From NCBI RefSeq assembly GCF_001540865.1, contig NC_033636.1, forward strand, positions 6,451,983 to 6,515,982: a stretch of 64,000 nt of DNA. The letters are read 5' to 3'. Position 1 is the first letter of the stretch, and each line of letters opens with the position of its first letter. The DNA comes from Ananas comosus. Its lineage: Eukaryota; Streptophyta; Magnoliopsida; Poales; Bromeliaceae. The notes beneath the pieces were generated by a model, which had not been told where the DNA came from, searched no databases, and saw only the letters and a list, made by a program, of their open reading frames with translations. Shown here one piece after another: positions 25,701 through 35,267 of the stretch. A program made the position numbers and the translations under genes.

Positions 25701-26087
25701 TGAGGGGAAAAATAAATAAAAATAAAAGCTCCTCTCCTAATTATTTGGTAGGTTTCAGATTTACCCTAACTCAACCAGAAAACAAAAAACTACTAAAAAG
25801 AGTTAAATAAAAGGAAATTAAGTCCCTCAACAGATCAAAATGAATCAAGAGAATCCCAAAAAGGAGAAAAACAAAATTTAATTAACATGAATAAGAAACA
25901 AGCAAGAATCAATCAAAAGAATAACAATTAGGGATAAATTGACCTTAAATTAGCAATAAAATCCCGAATAACCACAAGAAAAAGAAAGAATTGGGAGATC
26001 TTAATCTACTTCGATTTGGGAATTAAACAAATAGGAAGTTAAAGAGAATCTCACGAGCTCCTTGAGTTGACAAGTCTCGCAATTCAT
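15318..26087 (-). CDS. ATG101: Autophagy-related protein 101, seven exons, complete
   Basis: Coding exons in gene order: 26055-26087, 24787-24823, 23637-23722, 18491-18586, 18048-18198, 15935-16097, 15318-15399. All introns are GT..AG and all phases join, giving 648 nt, 215 residues plus TGA; human ATG101 has 218. The protein opens MNCETCQLKEL, continues VLHTILFHRALGLVRPKDVD (residues about 25-44) and VEKHPNKKSQ (75-84), and ends GHPSLLN. It is a single HORMA domain. The Trp-Phe pair in PTWFSSK (W99, F100) sits where the family has its WF finger. Known role: ATG101 binds the ATG13 HORMA domain in the cytosolic ATG1 kinase complex and helps start autophagosome formation. The residues ERHYWEQWIISFHV differ from the usual plant pattern around the second Trp. 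Intron 3 (5050 bp) and intron 5 (1950 bp) are filled with transposons. A seven-codon uORF overlaps the start. There is no frameshift or premature stop, so the gene looks functional. Confidence 0.95.
16172..17325. mobile_element. Family 1 MITE with internal tandem triplication (ATG101 intron 5)
   Basis: The outer arms pair: 'aattaagaagctcctgaatcgatga' on the left, and on the right 'gatcgtcaatttagaagcttt'. Both match the 'gatcgtcgatttggaagcc' block of the MITE at 998-1535. The inner part holds three near-identical units of 329, 335 and 335 bp (16282-16610, 16611-16945, 16946-17280). Each unit carries the same 60-codon open frame (LHSLRSKGLNIDNSNGH...), which is a by-product of the repeat and not a gene. 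Confidence 0.8.
17320..17670. mobile_element. Probable MITE related to 1690-2160
   Basis: 'gttataatatgcccctgcct' with 'aactatccctgcaaaatctgaa' on the left pairs loosely with 'aaaattcagagtttacaggag' and 'acatgtgcaagtaagtgac' on the right. It shares the 'atccctgcaaaa' word with the MITE at 1690. The ends are uncertain. Confidence 0.4.
17679..17908. mobile_element. Short foldback MITE next to (TA)n
   Basis: Left 'actaggctgaaatactatta' and right 'tagcattccaaccggactct' are imperfect inverted repeats; 'cttggtgctattaagttttctg' pairs with 'cagaaaacttgatagcacca'. The loop has the 'gggccctctagggttgagtgggtgg' block of this family. A (TA)n tract of about 45 bp follows (17909-17955). Confidence 0.85.
18633..19752. 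mobile_element. hAT element with exact 8-bp target duplication
   Basis: CAAGGATTAAAGT at the left end and ACTTTAAACCTTG at the right end are inverted repeats. GATATAGC flanks both sides exactly (18625-18632 and 19753-19760). Subterminal regions are full of 'ggcacggtac'-type words. It is 1120 bp, has no transposase and sits in ATG101 intron 3. Confidence 0.93.
19989..20423 (+). mobile_element. 5' LTR of a Copia element
   Basis: The LTR runs from TGATTACAGGCA to CTTGTTTTACA and aligns throughout with 21934-23206 once the hAT insertion in the latter is removed. The primer-binding region just after it ('caattaaaatcagag') resembles the tRNA-Met site TGGTATCAGAG. It lies antisense to ATG101 in intron 3. 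Confidence 0.8.
20493..21905 (+). pseudogene. Copia gag-pol remnant, internally deleted
   Basis: In order: a gag start with the typical 'KLNKSNW' near 20520; an open gag stretch (20811-21176) with the UBN2-type run SLPSNWDTLV; a zinc knuckle beginning CWYCKKMSH near 21150, broken by a frameshift before its last Cys; protease-region remains; and the pre-integrase motif VWHNRLGHLSEHGIKVL (about 21705-21758) followed by the start of integrase (KQHKVHF). Reverse transcriptase and RNase H are absent: the sequence jumps to the 3' LTR at 21934. Several stops and frameshifts occur. The element cannot move by itself. Confidence 0.85.
21934..23206 (+). mobile_element. 3' LTR of the Copia element, split by a hAT insertion
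   Basis: LTR parts 21934-22323 and 23153-23206 match the 5' LTR; 'gaattgggg' just before the TG is a short polypurine tract. The base after the terminal CA does not repeat the GAGAG seen before the 5' LTR, so the target duplication is lost or the element was rearranged. Confidence 0.75.
22324..23152. mobile_element. hAT-like element inside the Copia 3' LTR
   Basis: ATGCCCAC is duplicated on both sides (22316-22323 and 23153-23160). The ends TAATGTTCCAAAAAGA and, reversed, CAATGCTCAAAAAGA are imperfect inverted repeats. It is 829 bp, without coding capacity, and holds a (GA)n tract (22719-22772) and inner repeats of 'gcatatatgaccgc' type. It is younger than the Copia element. Confidence 0.88.
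25155..25432. mobile_element. MITE in ATG101 intron 1
   Basis: Second copy of the family at 11770-12060: 'gactacccaatcattcaaaattttgatttta' is inverted as 'aaatgttaggtagcaaaatcaaaattttta', and the shared 'ttactttaataaatttatagtta' lies in the loop. Confidence 0.65.
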
Positions 26088-26107
26088 GGCGAACCTCTGA
26101 TTCGCAT
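26084..26107 (-). promoter_or_regulatory. Seven-codon uORF overlapping the ATG101 start
   Basis: An ATG at 26107 opens the frame MRIRGSP and its TGA (26086-26084) shares two bases with the ATG101 start codon (ATGA overlap). A ribosome that ends there would stop directly on the main start, which allows stop/restart translation. The context of the uORF ATG (C at -3, C at +4) is weak, so leaky scanning is also likely. Confidence 0.6.
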
Positions 26108-26210
26108 CTGCCACCGATTTGGAGGAAAGAGAGAAAGAGAGAGAAAGAGACGCAATAAAAGCGAATTTGGATTTTGGGATAATTTTTTAGGGTTTCGGTT
26201 TTTTTTTTTT

Positions 26211-26224
26211 TCTTTTATATTTCA
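26211..26224 (-). promoter_or_regulatory. ATG101: Candidate TATA box of ATG101
   Basis: On the minus strand the sequence reads 'gaaatataaaag', about 130 bp before the ATG. Between it and the ATG lies a CT-rich tract (minus strand, 26112-26150) typical of plant leaders. Position and sequence are the only evidence. Confidence 0.4.
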
Positions 26225-26438
26225 GAAGAGCGACCGAGCGAGGGGGCGGGGAAAAGATAGATTCTAGCTGGACCTGGTCCACAATCCATTGCGTTTTTTT
26301 CTCTTTTTTTAGTAAAAATGTCTGGAGACATCTATACTTTATACGAATATGAAACCGACCCCTTAACTATTATTTTTCAGATTTCGAACCCTCCAATTAT
26401 TCATCGGTGTGTCCGGATCTGAACGGCCATATGAGCCC

Positions 26439-26494
26439 CACGTGTCAGAGAGAGCTATCTTCCGCAGTTGCCTTGTGTCCTACCTACAGACGTC
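26439..26494. promoter_or_regulatory. ATG101: G-box and C-box-like ACGT sites upstream of ATG101
   Basis: A perfect CACGTG (26439-26444) and a GACGTC (26489-26494) lie about 350-410 bp upstream of the ATG101 start, just before the nested hAT elements. Such ACGT cores bind bZIP and bHLH factors in plants. Whether they act on ATG101 is inference. Confidence 0.4.
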
Positions 26495-26499
26495 GACGA

Positions 26500-28240
26500 G
26501 TTGTTAAAAATCTGAACCCGAATCCATTTCCAAATTCGAAATCCAATCCCGGATTCGAATCCAACGGATTTTAAAAATTCATATTCAAGTCCAAATCCAA
26601 CCAAAAATTAAAAACCAAAACCTAGGGATGTAAAACGGGCCGAGTGGCCCGTGAGCCGCCTGGCCTGGCACGACTACTGTTACTGTAGCAGCCGTGCCAG
26701 GCAGAGTTTTTGCGGCCGGCCGGTCCGGACCTGGGCCGTGCCGGGCCGGAAGGTCGGCAAAAATCTGGCACGGCATGGCCCGCATGGGCCGTGTCTGCCG
26801 GGCCGGCACGGCCCAGTAGTTTAAATTCCTCTGGGCCTGGCTATGGTCTATCATCTATGGACCTACTCACCTACCTATAGCCTGTAGGCTGTTGTAGCAT
26901 GTGACTCTGTGAGGCCTGGCACTGGCAAACCCTTGATCTTGTAGGATGGGCCCAACGGCACTTAAGCCGTTGGGTCCTTCTTATTTTTTTAAAAAAAATT
27001 ACTTTTTATTTTTATTTTTCTAAGAAAAAAGGTCAAAAAAAATTAAAAATATTTTTTTGATCAAAATGACCACAATGCCCTCACTAACATTCAAAATTTT
27101 GATCGTTAGGGAGAGCATTTTGGTCAAAAAAATGAAAAGTATTTTTATATTATTTTAAAATAAATAAATTTTTTTTACATCTATAAATACTCCTATAAAT
27201 CTTCAAATTCACCACAACAAATAATTCTTTAATTTTTAAATTTTTATACTTTCCTCTAATGTAATTATGTAATACGATTAATTCAAAATTTATATTTTTT
27301 TTTTGTAATTTTTTTTAGAATTTCAATTTCATTTCAAATAATATAACATTATGAAAAAAAGCTATTAATTTTATATTAAAGTTGGTTAGTGGGTCAAACA
27401 AATGTAAATTAAAACGTTTTTATTAAAAATCTATAAAATTGAAAGTGAAAATTAATTTATCTCTAAGCTTTAAATTTTATAAAATATTAATTAATAATAT
27501 CGAAAAATTAAATTTATTGTTAGTGTTTAATTTTAAAAAAAATTTAAAAATTTTTAAAAGATTTTTAAAAAATTGGGCATAATTGTGCAAATTAAAAACT
27601 ATAAATCAAAAGTTTATAGTTTAAAAACTAGTTATCTCTTTTTCTTCAAAAAATATTTTTAAAAAAAAATACAAAAAAAAAACAAGAAGAAAGGGAAAAA
27701 CCTGGACTGGCACAAAGCCCGGCCTGGTCCGTGCCGGGTGGGCCAGGGGGCCGGGCCGACCCTTCCCCTCTAAGTAAACGGGCCGGCCCGGCCCAATCTG
27801 AAATCATAATAGAGACGTGCCGGGCCGACTCTTGGCCCGAATCGACCCGAGTAATGTGGGTCGTGACAGCCCAACACGGCCCACATTACACCCCCACCGG
27901 AACCTGAACCCGAATCTGAAAATCCGAACCTTAAACAACTATTTCTCTTTTCAATATTTCAAAATATATTACATTAAATCTAAATTTTTAAAATATAAGT
28001 TCAAATATAATATCAAACTTTTATATACATATTATATGTAATATAAAATAAATTTGGGTTCGGATCGAGTTAGGGTTCAGGTCAGGTACAGTTAAAATTC
28101 ATATCCGAATTCATATCCGTCGGGTTTTTATTTTTGATATTCATACCCGAAACTATATCCGTTTAGTATTGGATAAATCAGCTTCGTTCGAATTCAAATT
28201 CCGATAAAATTTCGGGTATCCGTACCCATTGACATTCCTA
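26500..28240. mobile_element. hAT-like MITE remnant interrupted by a second one
   Basis: The outer element is recognisable by 'gaacccgaatcc..' words and the right end 'gggtatccgtacccattgacattcc', a familiar plant hAT end; its left end is missing. The inner element (about 26624-27893) has 'tagggatgtaaaacgggccg' on the left and 'cacggcccacattacaccccca' on the right, with arms rich in 'gggccgtgccgggccgg'. The inner AT-rich core lacks coding sequence. ORFs over the arms are GC-rich artefacts. Confidence 0.65.
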
Positions 28241-29177
28241 GTCCTACACCCACAAACTCTTGAAAAAACTATTATCTGTATCTGATGTATTAATAAAACT
28301 TATACACCATCCATCATACAGTACTCAAAATCAAAATGTTATTTACGCTATGTGTTCTCTACCGCTCTAAAGACCTACATGCAAAAAAATAAAAAGTAAT
28401 TTTTTACACTTATTTTTTTTTTATAAATCTAACAAAAATTAATTTTTTATACTTTTTGATGTTTAGACAATGATTTTTCAAAAGGTGTGATTGTTTATGT
28501 ATAGGCATTTTAAGTTATATCTATAAAATTAGATTTTTTAAAAATTTTTGAAATATACATAAAGTGGCATCCTAAACTTCATTTTTTCCTTTTCTTTTCA
28601 AGTTATTTAGGTAATTAAATTAAAAATTTTATTAATTTTTCAACGAGGAAATCAATTAATCACTTCAAATATTTTTTCTAAATAAAACTAGAACAATTGA
28701 TCGGTAATAATTGATAAAGTTATTAAATATTTTTTTTGGGCACTATGAAGACTTATTTATACCACTAATACGTATTCTTCATAAACCGGTTAATGTTGAT
28801 CACTTTAAATAAATATGAATTTTAGATGATTAATTGCAAAATTTTGAACGTATGGATAGTAAATATGAGATTTTGAAAGTTTAGATAACTATCTATTTGT
28901 TATATGCTTCTTCAATAGCAATTGCAATCACAATTTTATAATTTTTTTTAAAAAAAGATTGTGAATACTTTTAAATTTTTGGGCCTTCCGCAATATCAAA
29001 TTTGTGCTTTCAGCCACCTTATTACCAAAATATATCTTAGCAAACTTTATACATTAAATTTATAAATTAGATTATTTTCACATTATATAATTTGATATAT
29101 ATATTGGGTGATATTATTATGTATGAGAGAAAATTTAGTAGGACTACTATAAAGGATAAAATTGTCCTATTCTACTA
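28241..29177. other. No gene recognised
   Basis: Very AT-rich, stops in every frame; no element ends or repeats of note. Confidence 0.4.
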
Positions 29178-29180
29178 TTA

Positions 29181-32100
29181 GGGGCTGTTTAGTTGCATGC
29201 ATTTTCCAACTGCATTGCAGATAGAAATGCATGCAACCTATTAATTTTTTGTTTGGTCTGGTATAGTTAGACCCAATTACTGCAATTATATCTGCATGAA
29301 AAGGCCCAACTGTAGCAGTTGGTACTGCAGCCAAATTGGATGCAGTACCAACTGCAGCAGTTGAGTGGAAGTCGGCTTACTCATTAAAAATATAAACAAA
29401 GTGTGATTTTTTTTTCATATGCTTCTTTTTTTTTTTCAAAAATACATATATTCATGAAATCTGATAGGATTTAGTAATGTCTGTTAGGGTCAATAAATTA
29501 TTTTCATACGCTTCTTATTTTTCAGTTTGCTAGTTTAATAATATCTTAGTTTTTATTTTGACCAAATTTATAATATATTTACATTTAAAATTTATTAAAT
29601 TCATACATAATTTTATAATATATAAATTATATATAGATATAAAAGTCTTAATTTGTCACGCCACGGATTACTCGTTTTTCCGGGCTCGCTAACAGACCCG
29701 CCGTATACATAGGTATTTTTTCTGTATACGAAGCAAATAAGTAGAAATACCTGTAATCATACAATATTACAAACAGTAGTATAGAGCAGCTAGGAAAATA
29801 AACCATATATAAAAACTGTGGTTCAATACATACATGTGATCCAGGTATACAAATACTCGCTATGGCGAGATAACAACAACTGTATGTAAAGACCCAAAAA
29901 CTACAACTACCTGTAGCTGGTGCTCTTCTAGCTCTGAAACTCGACTGGAAGGGCTCTAACTCGCGACGCCCTCGCCACGATCAAGATCAGCAACAGCAGC
30001 AGCCGAAGGCGACGGCTCTACAAAATAGTGGTAACAACTGGGCGTGAGAACTACTACAAAAAGAAGTGGTCATCAGTGGGTACCGCCCTCGAACTCATCA
30101 GTCCACCCACTAAATCTACAGGGATAAGCAGGAATAGTAAAGAAAGCTGGAATAAATCTATATCTAAATATCGCTATACTATCATGCTCTAACTCTAACC
30201 CTCTGTAGAACAATGTCAACTCAGACCCAATCTCAAATAAGGACTGTAATCATACCCGTCCCTGAGACTGTGACACACCCGTCCCGCCTGGTTGCGACTA
30301 TATAGCTACCTCCACACTAACCAATCTGTGGAGAGCAAGTCCAACCTGTACGAACGACACCAACGCAAAAGCATAGCGCCCGTCTCCGGAGTGGCACTCG
30401 TGGGAGTTACCCAACTGAGTATGCAGCATATCTCTGTCGAGCTCAATCAGGCTCTAACAAGCCAAAGTCAAGTAGCTAGGGTCAAAACAGGTCTAGAAAT
30501 CAAACTCACGTGCCTTCGGCACAATCTGAGACCAAAAACAGGAATCTGGGTCCACCGTCCACCCCGACGGCACCCGACAACCCGAAACAGTCTAAACTCT
30601 GCTGTAAAAATAAGCTCGGCATCCCAGCACGAGCGTAAATGCATTCTAAACTACCCGGGTATCCACCGCACTGAAACAGCGGTGATACAATCAAACCACG
30701 GTTCCTAGAGTTAAATCAGGTAGTAAAAATCATATGACAGGTCGAATCGCTGGTTTTCTCCTAAGTGAAGTTTCAAGTCCAACATGTATATTCATCTAAT
30801 TAATAATCATGCTCCCAATTCAAATTTCATACATGCTACAATCATTGAATTTGAGCTACCATATGAAATACAAGGACCGAAATCATACATGTCGACTGCA
30901 CACAAGCACTTGGAGCGAAACCGATGAAACACCCATCTCTACAGCAAATCCCTGGAAGCAAGGAGGTCATGAACAACCAAGAAGCTCAGCCGCACTTGCT
31001 CTCAGCCAGCAATGGTCCGCATCTAAGAGCTAAACATCAATTCCACTAAAATTTATCAAAAACCTTCAATTTTAGCACTTAAGCTAACTTTAATCCCAAT
31101 TGAAATGTGAAAACTCACCTAATCACATCCAAATCTGGTGAGAAAGGTCTCAAATCCAGTGGAATATATAGAGATATCAAGCTCAGGTCCAAAATCCCTC
31201 TGCCTCCAAAGATAGCATCAAAGAAAACTCATAAACTTGAAAAATCTGCCCAAAACAACAGCAGCAGGGAAGAACTTGAGTTCGACCAAGCTAACATTCA
31301 CCAAAATCTATAATATTAGATTCCGTGGATTCCTCTTGAAGTCTAAAATCCAACAAACTAAGTTTCACCACAATCCGACCTTCCTATATCGCACACGAAC
31401 TAAAACACCAAAGGTCGTCGCTGGAAAACTGCAGAATCAGCACTTCTCAAGCTGAATTAGTGGACTTTTGATGCAATTTGAGTGATTTGGAGGGATTGGA
31501 ATGCATTTGTAAGCTTCCCTATGAGAAAGAGAGGAAAAGAGCTTACCAGGGGCGTCTCCCACCTATTTATAGGGTGATCAAACGGTCAGATAAGCCTCAG
31601 GAACATTGGATACAAACCTACACTGCTGCAGAAAAATGAAGTTCTGGGCGCCCAGAACTTCCAGCCTGCATAAACAGCCCTCTTCGGTTCCTCCGCTTGC
31701 GGTGTGCTGCACCCTTATCCTGGTCCGGCGGACCTCACCTACCACGAACACGTGTCAACGCCAGCGATATATCCAAAGTAAACTTCTGGACTCATTTTTG
31801 GGCGCCCGGAACATAGGATCCGAATTGGCTTCTAGTTTTGCTCAAACCAGCACTCAAGATCTAGGCGCCCTAAACCCACTTCTGGGCACCCTAAACTGGC
31901 AAAAGTCCAGTTTTGCTTATTTGAGTCTGTCGAATCCATTTTTGCATCCATTTCGCGCAGAAACAACTCCGACTCAGTCCGACACTCTCCAGATGTGTCG
32001 ACCAGTCACTAACACTGAAACCAATCCTACCCAAATCTCTAGAACACTACATAATTAATAATTAAAACATAATTACGTTATGCTCAGAAGAGGTAATCTC

Positions 32101-32289
32101 ACATTTCTATCTAAAAATTGACAGAATTTACAAATACAAATCTCAACTGCGGACTAACAAACAGAAAAAATATAATTGCAGCAGTTGCATAAAACCAAAC
32201 AGACTAGATGTAGTTATGACTACAATATTTACAACTGTATGTACTTTCAACTTTACTATTTTTGTAACTACATCCTACCAAACGGCTCC
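29181..32289. mobile_element. Harbinger/Tourist element split by a gypsy LTR
   Basis: The left end GGGGCTGTTTAGTTGCATGC pairs with the right end 'aactacatcctaccaaacggctcc', and TTA flanks both sides (29178-29180; 32290-32292). Arms share 'actgcagcagttg' and its inverse. Without the LTR at 29654-32051 the element is about 0.7 kb. Confidence 0.75.
29654..32051 (-). mobile_element. Solo gypsy-type LTR, 2398 bp (LTR-A)
   Basis: TAATT is duplicated exactly at 29649-29653 and 32052-32056. On the minus strand the LTR runs TGTAGTGTTC...GGCGTGACA. A TATA box (minus, 31572-31562, CTATAAATAGG) and, near the 3' end, the box 'TACCCACTG...GTTCTCACGCCC' (30085-30037) match the other LTRs in this window. 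The region next to its 5' end carries repeated GGGCGCCC palindromes. No internal region remains, so it is a product of LTR-LTR recombination. The plus-strand ORFs of 138 and 150 residues inside it are not genes. Confidence 0.9.
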
Positions 32290-32393
32290 TTAATTGTTAT
32301 GAGTTTCTTAATTGTGACTTACGATATCTAACTCGGGGATATTTTTGCAAAGAGTTTATACCGTAGATAAATGTAAAATATGTTTTTAAGAGA

Positions 32394-32620
32394 TTGACTA
32401 GGATACTATCGATAGTACCAAGCACTTGGTGCTACCGAATTTTTTACCGTTAAATTTAACTCTCTGACTATTTTCACCCGTTAGATTATGCTATTTAACT
32501 AACAACTTACTCAACCCTAGAGGGCCCACATCATACTAACCATACAATCCTTCATCCAAAGGCCGAAAATCTAATAATACCAATAACTTGTACTATTGGT
32601 AGTATTCTAGCCTAGCTCTT
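32394..32620. mobile_element. Short foldback MITE
   Basis: 'ctaggatactatcgatagta' on the left is inverted as 'tactattggtagtattctag' on the right; the loop holds 'caaccctagagggcccacat', the inverse of the family block at 17771. Confidence 0.85.
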
Positions 32621-32933
32621 GTTTTTAAATACTTTACTGAGATATATCAACATACAACCTCAACTTCAAGTCATTTTGAAATTTAACATTTCAACTATTT
32701 TATTTTTTATTTGAGAACCTCTTAACTAATGAACTTTTTGTTTGAATTTTTATATTTAGTTAAGATAAAAGTTTTATCAAACTTAATGACTTTACTATCT
32801 ATACATCTATACAAGTATACAACTATATTAATCCCCAATGTTTAAGATGATGTGGCGCTTCCTCCTTAGTTTAGGGTTTTTCTTTTTTTTTATTTCTCTT
32901 CTTTCAATTATATTCTTTTAATTATATATTTTG

Positions 32934-33055
32934 ACTAAGAACTTACTCAACCCTAGAGGGCCCACATCATACTAACCGTATAATCCTTCATCCAAGGGCC
33001 GAAAACCTAATAGTACCGATAACTTGGTACTATTGGTAGTATTCCAGCCCAGTTC
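32934..33055. mobile_element. Duplicated right half of the preceding MITE
   Basis: 32934-33115 repeats 32505-32690 almost base for base, including 120 bp of MITE and the flank 'gtttttaaatactttactgagatatatcaaca'. Hence a local segmental duplication, not an independent insertion. Confidence 0.85.
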
Positions 33056-33117
33056 TTGTTTTTAAATACTTTACTGAGATATATCAACATATAACCTCAA
33101 CTTCAAGTCATTTTGAA

Positions 33118-33272
33118 ATAGACCTTTCAACTTTTTTTTCTTTGGACTGATAGCTAATCGAGTTATTAAGTTTAACAAATTTCTAATTGAAATAAGAAAA
33201 GTAGCTCGAATTAAAGCAATTACAGGTTTAAAGGCTACAGTCCAAAGAAAAAAAAGTTGAAAGGTCTTTTTG
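33118..33272. mobile_element. Small hairpin element
   Basis: 'gacctttcaacttttttttctttggact' is inverted as 'agtccaaagaaaaaaaagttgaaaggtc' (33238-33267). It sits exactly where the duplicated copy at 32934-33115 stops matching its source. N at 33571 lies further downstream. Confidence 0.7.
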
Positions 33273-33278
33273 AATTGG

Positions 33279-33778
33279 TTTCTAGTTGAGGGGGTCTCAT
33301 ACAATTTCTTTTTCTTTTTCTTTTTTTTTTTCGGTTGTAAGTAACATATCCATCATTTTGATGTTTGAAACAATTGAGAGTGTGTAAGTTTCCCATGGAT
33401 TCTCTTTGTTTTGTACTTTTGCATTTGATCCAGGTGGTTTCAAATTTTGAATAACCTTTTACATTTTTTGTGATTTGAAGCTACTTGATAAAGCAATAAC
33501 TAATTATAATTACGATTTACCCTCTCAAAATTTCCTACCATTATTCTCAGATAATCAAGTGGCCACCACCNATGAGTAAAAAAATGAATTCAAACAAAAT
33601 ATATATGTTTGAATCCAATTCTTCACTCCTTACTTGAACCGAACGAAACTCTTCTTTTTTTTTCGAATTGAACTGGTCTACTTTGTTATATATTTTGTTT
33701 GAATTCATTTTTTTACTCATTACTTGAACTAACCTGCCTTTCTTATTTGAAGCGAACCGAATTGAACTAGTCTAACCA
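33279..33778. other. Non-coding sequence with diverged repeats
   Basis: The stretch 33590-33780 holds two diverged versions of 'gaattcattttttactcattacttgaac' and 'ttgaa(c)cgaa(c/t)tgaac'. One N at 33571. No gene seen. Confidence 0.4.
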
Positions 33779-34579
33779 TTAAATTAGACAATGAAGAAAA
33801 GGTTACTTGGATCAAAATTTCAGATGATATGCTTATAAAAGATAGTGGAGATGGTATTACAAATATTGTTTCAGCTGTATATGATAACATCCAACAAAAC
33901 AACAATGATGCCATATACTTAAGAGATAGAGCTATTATTACACCTGTGAATTAAACAGTTGATGAAATAAACAAATTTGTCTTATCTTTACTACCAGATG
34001 AAGATAAAGTTTATATGAGTTTTGATTCGATTTGTAAGTCGACGACAAATGCCGATGACAATGATGTTCTGTACCATATAGATTTTTTGAACTCTTTAAA
34101 GTTTAATAGTGTGCCTCATCACGAACTCCATTTGAAAATTGGAGCTCCGATAATGTTGTTACGCAATATCAACCAAAGTGCAAGCCTGTGTAATGGCACT
34201 CGCTTAATTATTACTCAGTTGGCTTCGAGAGTTATTGAGGCTCAACTATTCACTGGAAATCATGCTGGTGAGAAAGTTTATATCCCTCGCATTATAATGC
34301 ATGTGACGGAAACAAAGTGGCCATTTACTTTGAAAAGAAGACAATTTCCGATTCGTTTATGTTATGTTGTGACAATCAACAAAAGTCAAGGGCAAACATT
34401 GGAAAAAGTAGGCCTTTATCTGCCAAGATCGGTATTCTCGTATGGACAGCTTTATGTTGGAGTTTCTCGAGTCACCTCACTGGAAGGATTATGAATTTTA
34501 GTTGAAAATAAAGGAGAAAGTTTGAAAGGATATGCAAAGAATATTGTTTATAGTGAAATTTTTGATGATCTAAACTAAT
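33779..34579 (+). pseudogene. Helitron PIF1-like helicase, C-terminal remnant
   Basis: One frame continues through two in-frame stops (TAA after AIITPVN, TGA after TSLEGL) and then ends at DLN-stop. It covers the end of the plant Helitron RepHel protein: YLRDRAIITPVN, the [12 protein letters not shown] stretch, helicase motif V/VI-type sequences [19 protein letters not shown] and [16 protein letters not shown], then KNIVYSEIFDDL. The Rep nuclease and the front half of the helicase are missing. The helicase family's role in rolling-circle transposition is established; this copy cannot work. Confidence 0.88.
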
Positions 34580-34714
34580 TTCAAATTACCTGCTTTTATT
34601 ATGAATAGTAAGTGTAAATTGATGTTATAAAAAAAACCTAATTTGTGCACAAATAAAGAATTTGTTCTAATATTTTTATTTCTTTTTGTAACAGAATAGC
34701 ACAGGATAGAATTC

Positions 34715-35223
34715 ATGCTTTTGGATCAGCTGACTCTACAACAACAGCATGATAAAATCAAAATTAGAGTTGCTAGGCTTTGGGAATCAACAATACCACA
34801 CCTTAAAAATCAAGTATTGAGCCTAGAATGTCTACTCATAGATGAAAAGGTAATTATATCTTTCTCGGTATTTGTATTCTACTAACAAGTTGGTTGCTAC
34901 TTTCTTACATAATTATTCGCTTATGTTGTGTGTAGGGATATTCTATGCAAGCTACGATTCGAAAGTATGATATACAACAATTCAAACCAAAAATTACTGA
35001 AGGAATTGTATATTTTATCGAAAAGTTCAACGTCATACCAAGTAGAGATAAGTATAAAATTGTGGACTGCAAGTATATGATTCAAATTAATAAGTGGACA
35101 ACTATTACTGAAACAACATATAATGTGGAGACAATTCCATATTATTGTTTTGAATTTTGTGATTTTGATTGTATTAAAGGCAAAAGAAACAATGACACTT
35201 GCCTCATAGGTAACATCATTTGA
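34715..35223 (+). pseudogene. Helitron RPA1-like (DUF223, OB-fold) gene, truncated
   Basis: Exon 1 (34715-34849) and exon 2 (34936-35223) join in phase across an 86-bp GT..AG intron. The product starts MLLDQLTLQQQHDKIKIRVA, continues IDEK|GYSMQATIRKYDI and KITEGIVYFIEKFNV. It matches the N-terminal single-strand-DNA-binding domain of RPA70-like proteins that plant Helitrons carry next to the helicase. The frame ends at TGA 35223, or would splice at ATAG|GTAACA; the rest was lost where element X begins (about 35268). It has no stops in what remains, so it could have decayed recently. Confidence 0.75.
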
Positions 35224-35267
35224 TTATTTAGATTATTTTTTTATATTAATAAAAGAATGTTGTTTGA

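Noticed and set aside
31606..32058. 150-codon plus-strand frame
   Set aside because: It lies within solo LTR-A, which is flanked by exact TAATT duplications; no domain is recognisable.
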